Of a DNA stretch of 64,000 nucleotides, positions 1 to 10,866 are shown piece by piece (positions within the stretch are counted from its first letter, which is position 1; each line of letters begins with the position of its first letter). The position numbers were made by a program, and so were the translations under genes. The notes beneath the pieces were generated by a model. It was not told the origin of the DNA. It made no database searches and worked only from the letters and a program-made list of their open reading frames with translations. This DNA comes from Orobanche coerulescens (lineage: Eukaryota > Streptophyta > Magnoliopsida > Lamiales > Orobanchaceae), in the NCBI GenBank assembly GCA_033398695.1, contig CM065814.1, forward strand, positions 79,998,358 to 80,062,357, in the 5' to 3' direction.

Positions 1-1
1 C

Positions 2-1987
2 ACCCTAGAAGAAGTCATTGTCCATGACACGGGAATGGTGGACTCACCTGCAGACCAGCCTGAGGACCCATCTGTAGCTGATGAAGAGCTAACTGCAGAT
101 CAAAAAGGACCACAAAACCTACCTGATCCAGTTGCTGCTGATAAAGACCAATCTGTAGCTAAAAACGACCCATCTGCAGACCAGAGGAGATCCCAACCTG
201 CAAATGACCAGATGGTAGCTGATCCAGTTGCAGAGCAAGGAAATCAGAACCAAGCTGATGCAGAGAGAGAAGAAATCCACCAAAGCAAATCTACAGGGGG
301 AACAGACCCTGAAGAAGAAGACATTCCTAAGTGGCTCAAAGATCACCCTATCCAACAGATCATTGGGAAGCTAACTGATGGAGTCAAGACAATACAGTCT
401 ACTCTACCCGTAAGAATGGCAATGTTTTCATGCTTTATGTCTCAAATAGAACCCAAGACAATAGAGCAAGTCCTGTAAGACTACTCATGGATCAACGCAA
501 TGCAAGAAGAGCTTAATCAGATGGAAAGGAACAATGTTTTGGAACTAGCAGACAGACCATATCATAAGAAGGTTATTGGCACCAAATGGGTGTACAAGAA
601 CAAATGCAATGAAGATGGATCTGTTGTTAGGAATAAATCCAGACTTGTTGCTAAAGGCTATGCAAAATGCGAAGGGATAGATTTTGATGAAACTTATGCA
701 CCTGTTGCAAGATTAGAACTCATCAGACTATTCCTCGCATATGCAGCATTCAAAGATTTCATATTCTACCAGATGGATGTAAAGAGTGCCTTTCTTAATG
801 GAATTCCATAATAAGAAGTCTATGTGGAGCAACCCCCTGGTTTTGTCAAAGGAGACAAAGTCTACAAGCTTTTGAAAGCTCTATATGGACTCACGAAGAC
901 ACCAAGAGCATGGTATGAAACATTATTCGTGTTTCTTGAGAAGAATGGTTTCAGCAAAGGCAAGGTGGATAAAACCTTACTCAGAGTGGAGCATGAAGAC
1001 CACATATTATTAGTCCAAATATATGTGGATTGCATCATATTTGGCTCAACCAATTCAGAGCTATGTGAGAAGTTCTCAAATCTCATGCAAGGAGAATTTG
1101 AGATGAGTATGATGGGCAAGCTTAATTTCTTTCTAGGACTGCAAGTTAAGCAAATGGAAAATGGAATTTTCATCAACCAGGCCAAATACACCAGAGATCT
1201 AATCAAGAGATTTGGAATGGAATCAGCCAAATCAGCAAAAATACCTATGAGCACAAGCACACATCTTGAAGTAGATGAAGGCATATCAGTGGACTGAACC
1301 CACTACAGAGGACTCATTGGTTCACTTCTTTATCTCACTGCAAGCAGGCCAGACATTTCATATGCTGTAGGAGTATGTGCACGATTCCAGTCTAAACCCA
1401 AGCAGTCACACCTGGAAGCAGCTAAGAGGATAATCAAATATCTCAAGTCAACCATTAATGTCGGTTTATGGTATCCTAAAGATGACAACTTTGAGCTGTC
1501 AGGATATGTAGATGCAGATTTTTCAGGTTGTAAGATCAATAGAAAAAGCACTAGTGGAACATGCCAATTCCTAGGAACCAGACTGATATCCTGGTTTAGA
1601 AAGAAGTAGATATCTAACTCTATCTCAACAACAGAGTCAGAATATCTAGCTGCAGGTAGCTGTTGTGCCTAGATCTTGTGGATCAGACAACAACTAACAG
1701 ATTAAAATATAATTTCAAACGAAGTTCCAATTTGGTGCGACAACAATAGTGCAATATCAATCACCAACAACCCGGTATTGCACTCAAGGACAAAGCACAT
1801 TGATGTTAAGTATCATTTCATAAGAGACCACATGCTTAATAAGAGAGTCAAAGTTGAAAGAGTCAGCACATAATATCAAATTGCTGACATTTTCACCAAG
1901 CCTTTACCAGAAGAAAGGTTTTTGGAGCTGAGCAGGGAACTTGGATTACTAGATTGGGAATCTAGTACAGACGAGAAAACTACCTGA
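2..1987 (+). pseudogene. Element A copia pol remnant: IN-RT linker, reverse transcriptase, RNase H
   Basis: One reading frame runs from the window edge to a stop at 1985-1987 and is interrupted by about eight in-frame stops, including 476-478, the pair 809-814 and 1295-1297. A polar linker ending in an HPIQQIIG-like motif (about 345-365) precedes RT. RT shows [32 protein letters not shown] text and DVKSAFLNG, all copia hallmarks. The catalytic box that is normally YVDD reads YVDC (about 1021-1035), so the polymerase would be dead even without stops. RNase H follows with SRPDISYAV, DADFSG, STTESEY and the terminal ADIFTKPLP signature near 1880-1910. Frameshifts are absent, which suggests decay mainly by point mutation. 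Confidence 0.9.
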
Positions 1988-2447
1988 AGACCAGATCAGA
2001 AGAGCAAAGGAAGTTACCTGATCAGACCAGAAGAAAAGACAAAGGGCGGACTAAGCTGACCACAAGCATCGGAACCTACCTGAAGCAGATAAGGAGAGTT
2101 ACCTGATGCATAGCAGTCAAACAGTCAACGGTCAACCAGCTAAGTTTTCTAATTTTGACCGACTACTGAATAATTTATTATTATTTAGTTACACATGGCA
2201 ATACCACGTTCACGATTACACGATGACAAGATTACACGCTTACACGTTCACATGACCCCACTAATTCAAATTTGAACCGACTTAAAATTAAAATAATATT
2301 AAAATTCCAAACGTCGCTTTAATTTCTTTTTAAATACGGAAAAGTCATTTCACTTTACCTTCTTCACGCTTACGAACCTTAATTTTTATAGAGCGAAAAC
2401 CTATTTCGAATTTTCATACACTCAGAAGAAATTGTTCTTGCGCAGAA
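1988..2447 (+). other. Spacer between pol and the downstream ORF of element A
   Basis: No ORF is supported here. The first part is rich in GATCAGACCAG-like words similar to those in A's LTR near 58680-58930. The second part is AT-rich. Such a spacer could carry a splice acceptor or promoter for the downstream ORF, but I see nothing decisive. Confidence 0.5.
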
Positions 2448-4486
2448 ATGGAAGCATACTTCAATGGAGTTAATCTGAAGGTGGTAAAAGACGAGATCAT
2501 TTTCTCATTGGTCATCGATTTCGAAGGACTTCTCGAGGCAAACCTGGACAACGACGTGCGACATCTCATCAGATCGATGAAGGCAAATGGGATCTACCCA
2601 TTTCTGGATATCAGCCCCAAATATCTTTTCAAGGAGGCTGTTATGGCTTTTTACCGAGAAGCCCGAGTTCTAGAATCAGGTATAAGGAGCTCAATTTGTG
2701 GAGACCAAGTTGATATTACTCCAGAATTGGTCAGGAAAATCTTTGGGATGAAGACTCATGGAATGGCTGTCGAAGCCCTAAAACAGAACGCAGTCGACAC
2801 GTGGCTGAAAATCAAGGCTATTGACCAGCTGGAAAAGTTGAAGCTAACCGCTAAGAGGAGTGAGCTTCGAAAGGAATATCGCTTTGTGTTGGATATCACC
2901 AACAAGATAGTGATGGGTATGCGACCAACTGTCGTCAGCCAAATTCATGGTCTTGGGGGCCCTTATCCAAGATCAACTGATTGATTGGTCTGACAATATA
3001 TTCAGACAATTAGTATGTGAGGTGAACAAAGTCCAGTGGCTAGACGATGAGAAAAGATTCAAAAACAAGCTGGCATTTGGAACGCAGCTTAGTTGGATGT
3101 TGGAGCAGCTTGGTGTGGCGAAAGGAAACCCTGATCCCTTCCACATCAACAAGAGGCTTGGTCACTTAGACCCAGAGACCCTGAGGAGGCTAGGAGGATA
3201 GAGTAAAGCAGCTCAGTTGCTAAAGGAAATGTCTGTAGAGCGAACTCCCTATAGATACCATTCGAGCTCAAGCAAGTCAGCCGAAGATCAAGCTGCAGCC
3301 AAGGATCAACCTGCAGCCAGGTCTGACTCAGACTCTGACTCAGACTATACCCCTATTGCCATCCATTTCAAGAGAAGGGGACCAGCCCCTGGTGATCCAT
3401 CCGTGATTCACTCCTCACCAGAACCATCACCCAAAAGACCCAGGCAATTGTTTGACGAGGAGGAGCAGCTCGATCGTTTTTCTACCCCTGAACCCATTCA
3501 TAGAGAGGATAAGCCTGCTCCCTCCAGCCTGGAAACCCAACTTGTCCCTCTTCTCACTCCCCATTTCATTTCAAAAGAAAAAAAAGCAGGTTTGATCATT
3601 CACATTCCAGAGGCAAAATATTCTTTCAACCTGCTCGCGAATAATTTCTTAAACCTGTCTTAAGAGCAGCTTTAATTGGTAAAACCTCACGCTCCAAAAC
3701 ATTCTTTTATACACATTTTTGAGGAATGGAAAACCTTGAAATCATTTTCATTATCTCAACTGCAATTTTTTGTTGAAAACAGTAGCTGGGAGTATCCCCA
3801 GGCTACGGAGCAAGTACTCATGGAGTTTTGCAATGAGTTAGATCCTATTTTAATGCTCCAGGAGAATTGGTTCATGTCTAATTTTAAAACCAACATGGAC
3901 CAATTCATCCATTCTATTAGGCAAAGTATTTTTGATGCAACTCTCAATGAAAATGGAGTAGTTGAAGAAAAGAAAATCATGATAGAAGAGTTGGAAGAAG
4001 AAGAAGAAGACGAGAAAGAAGAAAAGGAAGCTGAAAAAGAAGAAATCATTGCAATAGAGAAGAAGAGGAGAGACAGGAGGAAGGAGAAAAAGAAAAAGAA
4101 GAAGAAAACATTTTAGTTGAAAAACATAGCGAAAATGAGGAAGTCGAAAAAATATAAGAGTTGAAAGAAGAAGATGAAGAAGAAGGAGAAGAAATTGAAA
4201 AAGATGATGATGATGATGATGCTGATAAAGATGAGGATAAAAAGAATGATGAGGAAGAAGAGAAAGAGGAAGAAAAGGAAGAGGAAGGAGAAAAAGAAAA
4301 AGAGGTTGAAGAAGAAACAGAAGGCCAAGGTGAAGCCAGATCAGATAAGACTGGGGCACCTGCCCGCTACACCAGCCTAGATGCCATCCTAGCTGAAGAA
4401 GATGACAGGTCGGGGACCGTAGAGCAGACCCCACCTGCTCAGCCGCCTGCAGATAGGAGTCTGCAGACAGGTAGGTTGACTGCAAA
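2448..4486 (+). pseudogene. Element A downstream (env-position) ORF, N-terminal part, split by element B
   Basis: ATG at 2448 opens a protein of the plant-transposon type, with a helical N-terminal domain (FYREARV...ITPELVRKIFGM, about 2650-2760). The frame shifts near 2945. The next frame runs to about 4110 with in-frame stops at 3199-3201 and 3661-3663, and a second shift occurs in an A-rich stretch near 4100. A D/S-rich linker (3320-3345) and a very acidic, purine-rich tract of E/D/K runs (3980-4320) suggest an extended or coiled-coil region. Reading stops at 4486 where element B is inserted; the C-terminal part resumes at 57227. Extra ORFs in this position are called env-like in some Sireviruses, but I see no signal peptide or membrane segment, so I do not assign an envelope function. 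Confidence 0.7.
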
Positions 4487-5210
4487 TGTAATGCCCGGTT
4501 ATCCCCTAAGCCAATAACCATTTAATACCTAAATGCATTTACATAATATGCATTATGGAAGCATGGCATACAAGTAGACATTTCATGATCATGAATAACT
4601 GCTATGCCCATTCGCATTATGTTTTATACGACATGTTAATTATCTCCTCTAACATGATAAAAGTCATTGTGAGGTGTTTTGTTGTAGTGAGGAGCTCAGT
4701 TTCTCAGTAAGGAGATCGATGTGCTAAACAATTATAAAATAATAATTGTAATACCCTATAAAATTCAAAGACTTAATTAAATGCTATTTATTTTCCTAAT
4801 GATCATGGATTTCAATAATTACAAGATGTCCAGTACTTGGACCGATATGTTTCCAACATAAAATGAAGGATAAAAAAAGAAAAGATTTCAAAATAAATTA
4901 TAAGGATTATTTTAGAAGTTATGGAAGTAATTTCGAAAATTTTCTACGAATTGATACGATAAAATTTTCATTATAGAACACTTATACTGCAAAAATAATA
5001 TTAAATTATTATTTTAATATTATCGAAAATCCGTTCCGAGCATATCAAAGATATAACTCCGACGAGTCCGTAACAGGTCGGAAAATCGAATTTGGACATC
5101 GGGAAGGGGTCGAACCGGCTGAGCTAAGTTGACGGACATTTGCCGGTCACCGCCGGACACGCCGACTGACAACTGCCGGTCACAGCCGACAGACGCTTCG
5201 AGGCCACTAT

Positions 5211-5355
5211 CCGGATAAGGCTGTCCAGCTCTCCGGATAAGGTCGGTCACGACTGACAGATGCTTCTCGGCCACTATCCGGATAAGGCTGTCCAGCTGTC
5301 CGGATAAGGTCGGTCACGACCGACAGAACCTTCTCGGCCAGCTGTCCGGATAAGG
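5211..5355 (+). promoter_or_regulatory. CCGGATAAGG repeat array upstream of the TATA box, element B 5' LTR
   Basis: CCGGATAAGG occurs five times (5211, 5233, 5278, 5300, 5346), interspersed with the palindrome-like GTCGGTCACGACCGAC. The 3' LTR has only three copies (34854-34931), so a repeat unit of about 66 bp was gained or lost. The array ends 47 bp before the TATA box, so an upstream promoter role is inferred. Confidence 0.6.
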
Positions 5356-5402
5356 TCTCCAGCTGTTCTAGTAAGGTTGATTTTCAACCGACTTTGGACT
5401 CC

Positions 5403-5412
5403 TATAAATATA
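5403..5412 (+). promoter_or_regulatory. TATA box, element B 5' LTR
   Basis: TATAAATATA in a CTCCTATAAATATATG context, directly downstream of the array. The equivalent in the 3' LTR is at 34979-34988. It marks the likely U3/R boundary about 30 bp downstream. Confidence 0.7.
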
Positions 5413-6505
5413 TGTATACTTACGTATTTACCAACAAATGAGATACCATTTTGAATCTGTGAACCTCTACTTTAAGACGCCCGTAACATATTTCCCTTCC
5501 AAAAATTATAAAAGCCAGAAAAAGCACGATCAAACAGGAAGCTCAAATCTGACAGTTTTCCAAGGTGTTTGATAAAAGTCCCCAAAGAGATTTCAAATTT
5601 TTCTTCAAGGATTTTAGCACATCCATCTATAGAAACTGATCTTTTCACATCAACATGCACATGACTTGAGGTAAGATGATGCTTTTCCTTGCTGTATCAT
5701 AAGGACCATATATTGATTGATATTTTCATATGTGACTGTTATTGAATGATTGTGCATAACATGTGTATGTAAAAGAATGTTTAAGAACAGGAAGTATGGT
5801 ACTTGATTGATGGCGGGTAGGCACGGGATGCGGGGGACCGGCGGACCCAACACATGGTGGCAAATACTTGCGGCTGAAAGTCGGTCAAGGAAACCCACAC
5901 TGAATGAAAAAGGTTGAATACAGCTAATACCATTGGTTGAAAACCAAGATGGGAACCCCGTATACATCTTTTATTGGCCAATTATATGAACAGTTCAAAA
6001 CCATGGCCTATCACTATCAATGAGTATCACACTTCAAGGGTACCAAGAAAGGATTTTACAAGAACATGACTATATATATAGTAGTTATTCGTTGATAAAT
6101 GTGCTACGTGATACTTTGCTATTACGTGTCTCATCTTACTGAGCCATTAGCTCATTAGATTCTTATGATACAGGTGATGATGCTCATGTTTAGGAGTTGA
6201 CTATCTTCTTCAGTGTTGACAGCCGGAGACTTGTCCATATGCCATTCCCCAGCTATTTCGCCCCTATGATGGAAGACTATGTTTTGTTTTTAATAAGATC
6301 ACTCTGTTATGGTTTTGTTATGTACTAAACTTAAGGTTGTGTAATGTTTTGAATAAATAATACCGGTTTGCATTATTTCCCTGAGCACTCGCGTTACAAA
6401 ATCTACTTCTTATTAGTTTTCAAAGTTTAAAAGCGTGATACTCCCCAACTTAGTAGCACAGACCCCTTTGCGGTTTAGCTGCTAGGTTAGGGGGTGTTAC
6501 AGTTC

Positions 6506-6517
6506 TGGTATCGGAGC
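6506..6517 (+). other. Primer binding site, element B
   Basis: TGGTATCGGAGC starts four bases after the LTR end at 6501. It differs by one base from the usual plant initiator-Met tRNA complement TGGTATCAGAGC. Confidence 0.85.
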
Positions 6518-6701
6518 GAAGGTTTAAATCTTTCCTGCAGACAGAAGATGGCATATGGACATTCTCGACTGAAGGATATGGTCAACTTTTATCTTTTAAG
6601 TATTATGTTTAATAGATTACAATATATTAGTTGTCATCATCATTGTTATTTGATCGTTATTGGCTTATGAATGGGTGAGATTGGGCAGTACAACGGATGT
6701 G

Positions 6702-7011
6702 ATGGCACCGAAAAGAAAGGCAAGAAATGATCCAAATCCAAAACATAACCTTTTTGAGAATTTGGCTGAGCTGATGCAACAACAGACAAGGATGTAGGTG
6801 AACAAATGCAACAATTGCTGAAAATGCAACAAAGAAACGAAGAACAAAACCGACAACCTCCACCAAGAAATAATAATGGACCAGCAGTGTATGAAAAATT
6901 TAGGAAAATGGAACCTCCTGATTTTCATGGTGGGGCTGATCCTATGGTTGCGGAAGAATGGGTCAAATCACTTGATGTTATGTTTGACTACATGCACATC
7001 GACGATGTTGA
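6702..7011 (+). pseudogene. Element B gag, N-terminal part
   Basis: ATG at 6702 begins a basic N-terminus (MAPKRKARNDPNP). A frameshift and a stop near 6795 move reading to the frame with repeated Q and then [15 protein letters not shown] and [16 protein letters not shown], typical of the start of the Ty3/gypsy gag domain. The gene is cut at 7011 by element C and resumes at 16709. Confidence 0.85.
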
Positions 7012-7166
7012 TGTAATATCCGGATTTATTATGGTGTATTTCATCTGTATTCGAACCCTGTATTATTCGGATTTGTGATCTTGATTATTGGAGTATGATA
7101 TTTCTTTCGTTGGTAATTTTGTACATAAGTATATCAACATGCAAATTTTCTCATGCAAACTCGTGA

Positions 7167-7389
7167 TAGTGCACGCTAAGAATGTAGCTTCACGCATGCT
7201 ATCGGCTACTACTAGCGCACGCTACAAATGTAGTACATGCGTGCGCTAGGAAATCAATTATTGAGCTAGGCGGCTAACACATGCGCCAGCCGGACGTAGG
7301 ACCGGATAAGATTCCCACGGATGAACCTGGACAATTTTGGAGTCAACTCTTATTAGTGCGCGCTAAGGATGTATAGGTAGCATGCGCTA
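7167..7389 (+). promoter_or_regulatory. TAGCG..CGCTA word cluster upstream of TATA, element C 5' LTR
   Basis: About six variants of TAGCGCACGCTA/TAGCATGCGCTA occur in 220 bp on both strands, ending 22 bp before the TATA box. The same cluster lies at about 14481-14703 in the 3' LTR. Confidence 0.6.
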
Positions 7390-7411
7390 ATCTGCTTTTG
7401 TACAGAAAGTT

Positions 7412-7418
7412 TATATAT
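7412..7418 (+). promoter_or_regulatory. TATA box, element C 5' LTR
   Basis: TATATAT in a GTTTATATATGGGCC context, with its counterpart at about 14726 in the 3' LTR. Confidence 0.6.
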
Positions 7419-8244
7419 GGGCCAGCACTCCATTTTGTTCTCATTTCCTTCGTTCATCTTTCGTTTCTGAGAGACCAGAGAGCATATCATCTTTCTTAGA
7501 CACACTTATAACACATCCACTTGATCATTGGACATTGGATACTTCTTGTTATTGATCATTGAAGAGAAGTAGCACCTTGGAGTGGCATATAACCAACCGG
7601 AGTCAGATTCTACCTTTGGATTTCAGTGATTTCGTCATATTAAGGTATGTTGATTCTATCACCAACTCTAGATTCGTGTTATGGAGAATGATATGATCAT
7701 GCTAGCAAAATATTGAGTTTTTTGGGTGAATTATCCAAACCACTTCATGTCTGGAATATTGAGATGATTATGCCTTAAGTACCTTGATTATGAACATCAT
7801 GATTCGAATCTTATTATAATGAATAAGTAGAGGAAGCTTCTATCATTGTTAATCCGAATCTAGTAGGTGTATTAATAGTAATCCCGGACTTGACTTTAAC
7901 ATCATTATTGTTAGACGAATCTAAAGGATTGATTATGGAAGGATTTATCTTGTAAAGATGGAATGTTAATCAAAGTACAGAATGATAGTTTTTGATTGAT
8001 ATAAAGGTGTTGATATCGACCGTTAAGTCTTCCGAATGATCTCATGAAGAATTGTAATCGAATGGAATATGGTTTCATAATAGTTTACATATTCTTGAAT
8101 CCGAAGTTGTTGTTATCCGTAAGATCATTCATAACCGTATGAACATGATATTCATGGAGGTAACATGAATTAACACTGAATATTTCATTTGGTTTGATCA
8201 TGTTGAGATCAGTCTACTGCCCAGTAGTAAACTGCCATGCACAG

Positions 8245-8462
8245 TTAGCGCACACTAAGCTATGTAGATTAACGTGTGCTATCGAGCATGAGTTAACGTA
8301 CGCTACGTTTGGTACGTAACGTACGTTAGGCCATCATACGAGTCAGTCGGCTGATCAGTGAAGTACTGACCATGCATAGTTAGCGTACGCTAGGCTTTGT
8401 TGTTTGCGTGCGCTATCGAGCAGACTTAACGCATGCTACACAGAGTACTTAGCGTGCGCTAA
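8245..8462 (+). promoter_or_regulatory. Second TAGCG..CGCTA cluster, inside the candidate leader intron of element C
   Basis: About eight variants of the word occur in 218 bp, including the perfect palindrome TAACGTACGTTA at 8317-8328. The cluster lies about 830 bp downstream of the TATA box and between the candidate donor (7645) and acceptor (9055). A matching cluster is at about 15559-15776. Confidence 0.5.
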
Positions 8463-9394
8463 GAAGTTCAGGCAGATTACATTTTATGAGTTTTTGGCCG
8501 TAAATCGAATTGTTAGACATTGGTACGACGTGAGATAAATTCTATATTATTTCTTTTGTTAAGGTTCGAGCTTGTAACGTGATTGATTGAGGGGGGCGAC
8601 CTTCGAGTGTTCGTTTTCATGGAAGTATTGTTCTTGTCTTCGAATCGAGGCAAGTACCTTATTTGTTTTATGTATTGATGTTATACATATTGTCGTGCAT
8701 GTATGTCGTTGTTGTATGTCCACCTCGTGTTGGTCTGACGGGATCATCGGGGGATCTATGCTAGCGTGCGCTGGATCATCGGACGGGTTTTTCCACTACG
8801 GGTTGGTCTGACGGGATCATCGTGGGTTCTAGGTAGTGAACGCTGGATCGTCGGAATTACCATGTGTATGTTGTGATATCATGTTGTGATTATCAGTTAT
8901 GTATGTCATTTATGAGTTTCTCGTAGGAGAAGACTTGTTGGTATTTTTGTCGTTTACGTTATTATTCTTCGTGAGATATGAATAATATGTTGTGGTACTT
9001 GTACTAGCATCGTTGTGCTAACCCCTTCGGGGGTGAACATTTTGTTTTTGTTCAGGATCCAGGAGAGCGGGAAAACAACCACTGGAGCTGCATGACGACG
9101 ACGGTGCAGAGTGATGTTCCGGCTGGGTTTATTTATCTGTTGTTTATTGGTTATTTCAATAAGTACTCGAGTATGAAGTCGTTTATGATGAATTTGAATT
9201 TGGCGATCTATTAATAAGTTTCTGTTGAACATTTGTAGTTTCAGTATTTGGTCAGGACTGTTGTATCTTAATTCCGTTATTTCCATTCGTTAGTACCTCT
9301 TAATGTCTGTTCAATTCTCCAGCCTTGTAAATCCTTATGTAAAGGATTTACGGCGCTGTAATATTCCTGAATATATCGATGGTGTTACAGAATA

Positions 9395-9406
9395 TGGTAT
9401 CAGAGC
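9395..9406 (+). other. Primer binding site, element C
   Basis: TGGTATCAGAGC, an exact initiator-Met tRNA complement, lies five bases after the LTR end. Confidence 0.9.
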
Positions 9407-9624
9407 TAAGATTATGGATATCTTGGCCGTTGGGTTAAAATAGGGGTCAATTATGTCTTTTGAGGTAACCGGCCGCGAATAACATCACTGTACTACCTAC
9501 GTCTTCGTGCGGGCGGTGGTTGTAAGTTCCTAAACTCTACCTCGTCATTTGCATGTTATATTTCCTTGTACTTGAGCATTCGAACGATATTGTTTCTTGT
9601 ATATTGAGTATTTATGCTTACAGT

Positions 9625-10866
9625 ATGTTGAGAGGCGAACGTGGACGTGGTCGCGGTCGCGGACGTGGACGAAGGAATGCTGAAAGGGAAGCGTCGCCTT
9701 CTAATCCGGTCAGTCATAGCTCAGGCGAGCCACAGAGATCTATCAATAACGAACCGGAACCTGCTGTACCAGAAATCCTTCGTCAGGTGGTGAACCAAAT
9801 GACTCAGTTCGCCTAAGTCGTGGACCGAATGCAAGTGGCGGTGGGACTACAGAAGGGAGAGAGACAGCAAGGGATCCTGGACATGGGAAATCGAGGTGAC
9901 CGGTGGCTACAAGAGGTGGCGAAGATGCAACCACCCAAATTCGACGGCATTTCTGAGACTCCCACCTGGGACCATTGGTTGAAGGAACTGGAGAAAATCT
10001 TTGCCGGAATTAACTGCCCAGATGACCGGAGAGCCTCTATCGTTCAATACTTTATGATAGGGGAAGCGTCCGAATGGTGGGAAGCCATCCGGCCTGTAGA
10101 CCATGATGCTGATTGGATAGAGTTTAACTTAATGATGGAAGCCCAGTACTGCCCTCGTCCTGTGAGGGAAGCCAAGGTTCGGGAGTTTTTCTCCGCTCAG
10201 CCTTCAGATGTGCAAGTATCTCAGGCAATTAAGACGTTTAGCCAGCAGCTGGCATTTGTTCGACATCTGGTCAGAACATATGCAGAAATGATGATCCATT
10301 TTGATATGAGGATGAAACCAGAAATCCAGAGGTACATGTCCGGTTTTGAATGTACCACACTCCGTCAATACCACGATAAGGCGTTGGGGTATGAGATCAA
10401 GGAAGCAGCTATGGAGAAATTTATGGAATCCAAGAAGCAGAAAGTCTCTGGTACTTTTACAGAGCACAAGAGCAGCAGGCCCCGCAAGGCCCAGTCATCT
10501 TTTCATTCTTTCAAGAAACCTCCGCACCCAGTTAGGAGCGGAAAGAACTTCGGAGCAACATCAACCATGACTGATGCTACCAGGAAATGCTTTAACTGCG
10601 CCCAGACGGGGCACTATCGACGGAATTGCCTCCTACCTGCCGTGACTTGTTTTGATTGTGGTCGAGAGGGGCATCGTGCGGTGTTCTGTGAAGAGGCTGC
10701 AAAGTATTTTAGAACCCGTACACCACAAATACCCGTAAGGAACCCGATTCAACAGACGCAGAAAGTGTTCGATGCCTGCATTTTGGCCGCGGGCGAGGCA
10801 GAGGACAGTGGGACCGAAAGGGTACATCGAGTGCCGGATCTGTTCCCCCACGTCTGTACGAGATGA
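9625..10866 (+). pseudogene. Element C gag
   Basis: ATG at 9625 opens an RG-rich basic N-terminus (RGERGRGRGRGRGRR). One in-frame stop lies at 9814-9816. The gag domain follows (PPKFDGISETPTWDHWLKELEKIF, then ASEWWEAI). Two CCHC zinc knuckles, CFNCAQTGHYRRNC and CFDCGREGHRAVFC (about 10588-10690), bind RNA in this family. The frame ends at 10864-10866. A shift in the last 40 codons has moved the protease into another frame, because the protease frame can be read back with sensible sequence (PPRLYEMRR) before the overlap. Confidence 0.9.

Larger units (their letters stand above)
1..4486 (+). mobile_element. Element A, Sirevirus-like Ty1/copia retrotransposon, upstream portion
   Basis: The pol 3' half (RT and RNase H of copia order) is followed by a spacer and a second long ORF, the layout of Sirevirus-type copia elements that carry an extra downstream gene. 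The element enters from the left window edge, so its 5' LTR, gag, protease and integrase are not visible. It is cut at 4486/4487 by element B; the direct repeat GCAAA at 4482-4486 and 57222-57226 marks that insertion. The rest of A continues at 57227. The Sirevirus assignment is an inference from RT style and layout. Confidence 0.85.
4487..6501 (+). repeat. 5' LTR of element B
   Basis: 2,015 bp, TG...CA ended. It matches the copy starting at 34129 and ending at 57221. It contains a CCGGATAAGG array, a TATA box at 5403, a candidate splice donor (TTGAG/GTAAGATG, intron from 5671) and a candidate acceptor (ATACAG, ending 6173). It is followed directly by a tRNA-Met-type primer site. Confidence 0.93.
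7012..9389 (+). repeat. 5' LTR of element C
   Basis: 2,378 bp, the same length as the 3' copy at 14326-16703. It contains two clusters of the TAGCG..CGCTA word, a TATA box at 7412, a candidate donor (TAAG/GTATGTTG, intron from 7645) and a candidate acceptor (TTGTTCAG, ending 9055) with a CCCCTTCGGGGG hairpin at 9022-9033. Confidence 0.95.

Noticed and set aside
2448..4486. Calling the downstream ORF of A an envelope gene
   Set aside because: No signal peptide, membrane segment or fusion-like motif is visible, and only its position suggests env.
3850..4521. A 223-codon open stretch on the minus strand rich in L and F
   Set aside because: It is the antisense shadow of the acidic, purine-rich part of element A's downstream ORF, and its hydrophobic runs come only from that composition.
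10863..10866. The ATGA overlap of gag stop and pol start in C as a programmed coupling
   Set aside because: The protease frame can be read sensibly upstream of that ATG, so the overlap is a by-product of a frameshift mutation in gag.
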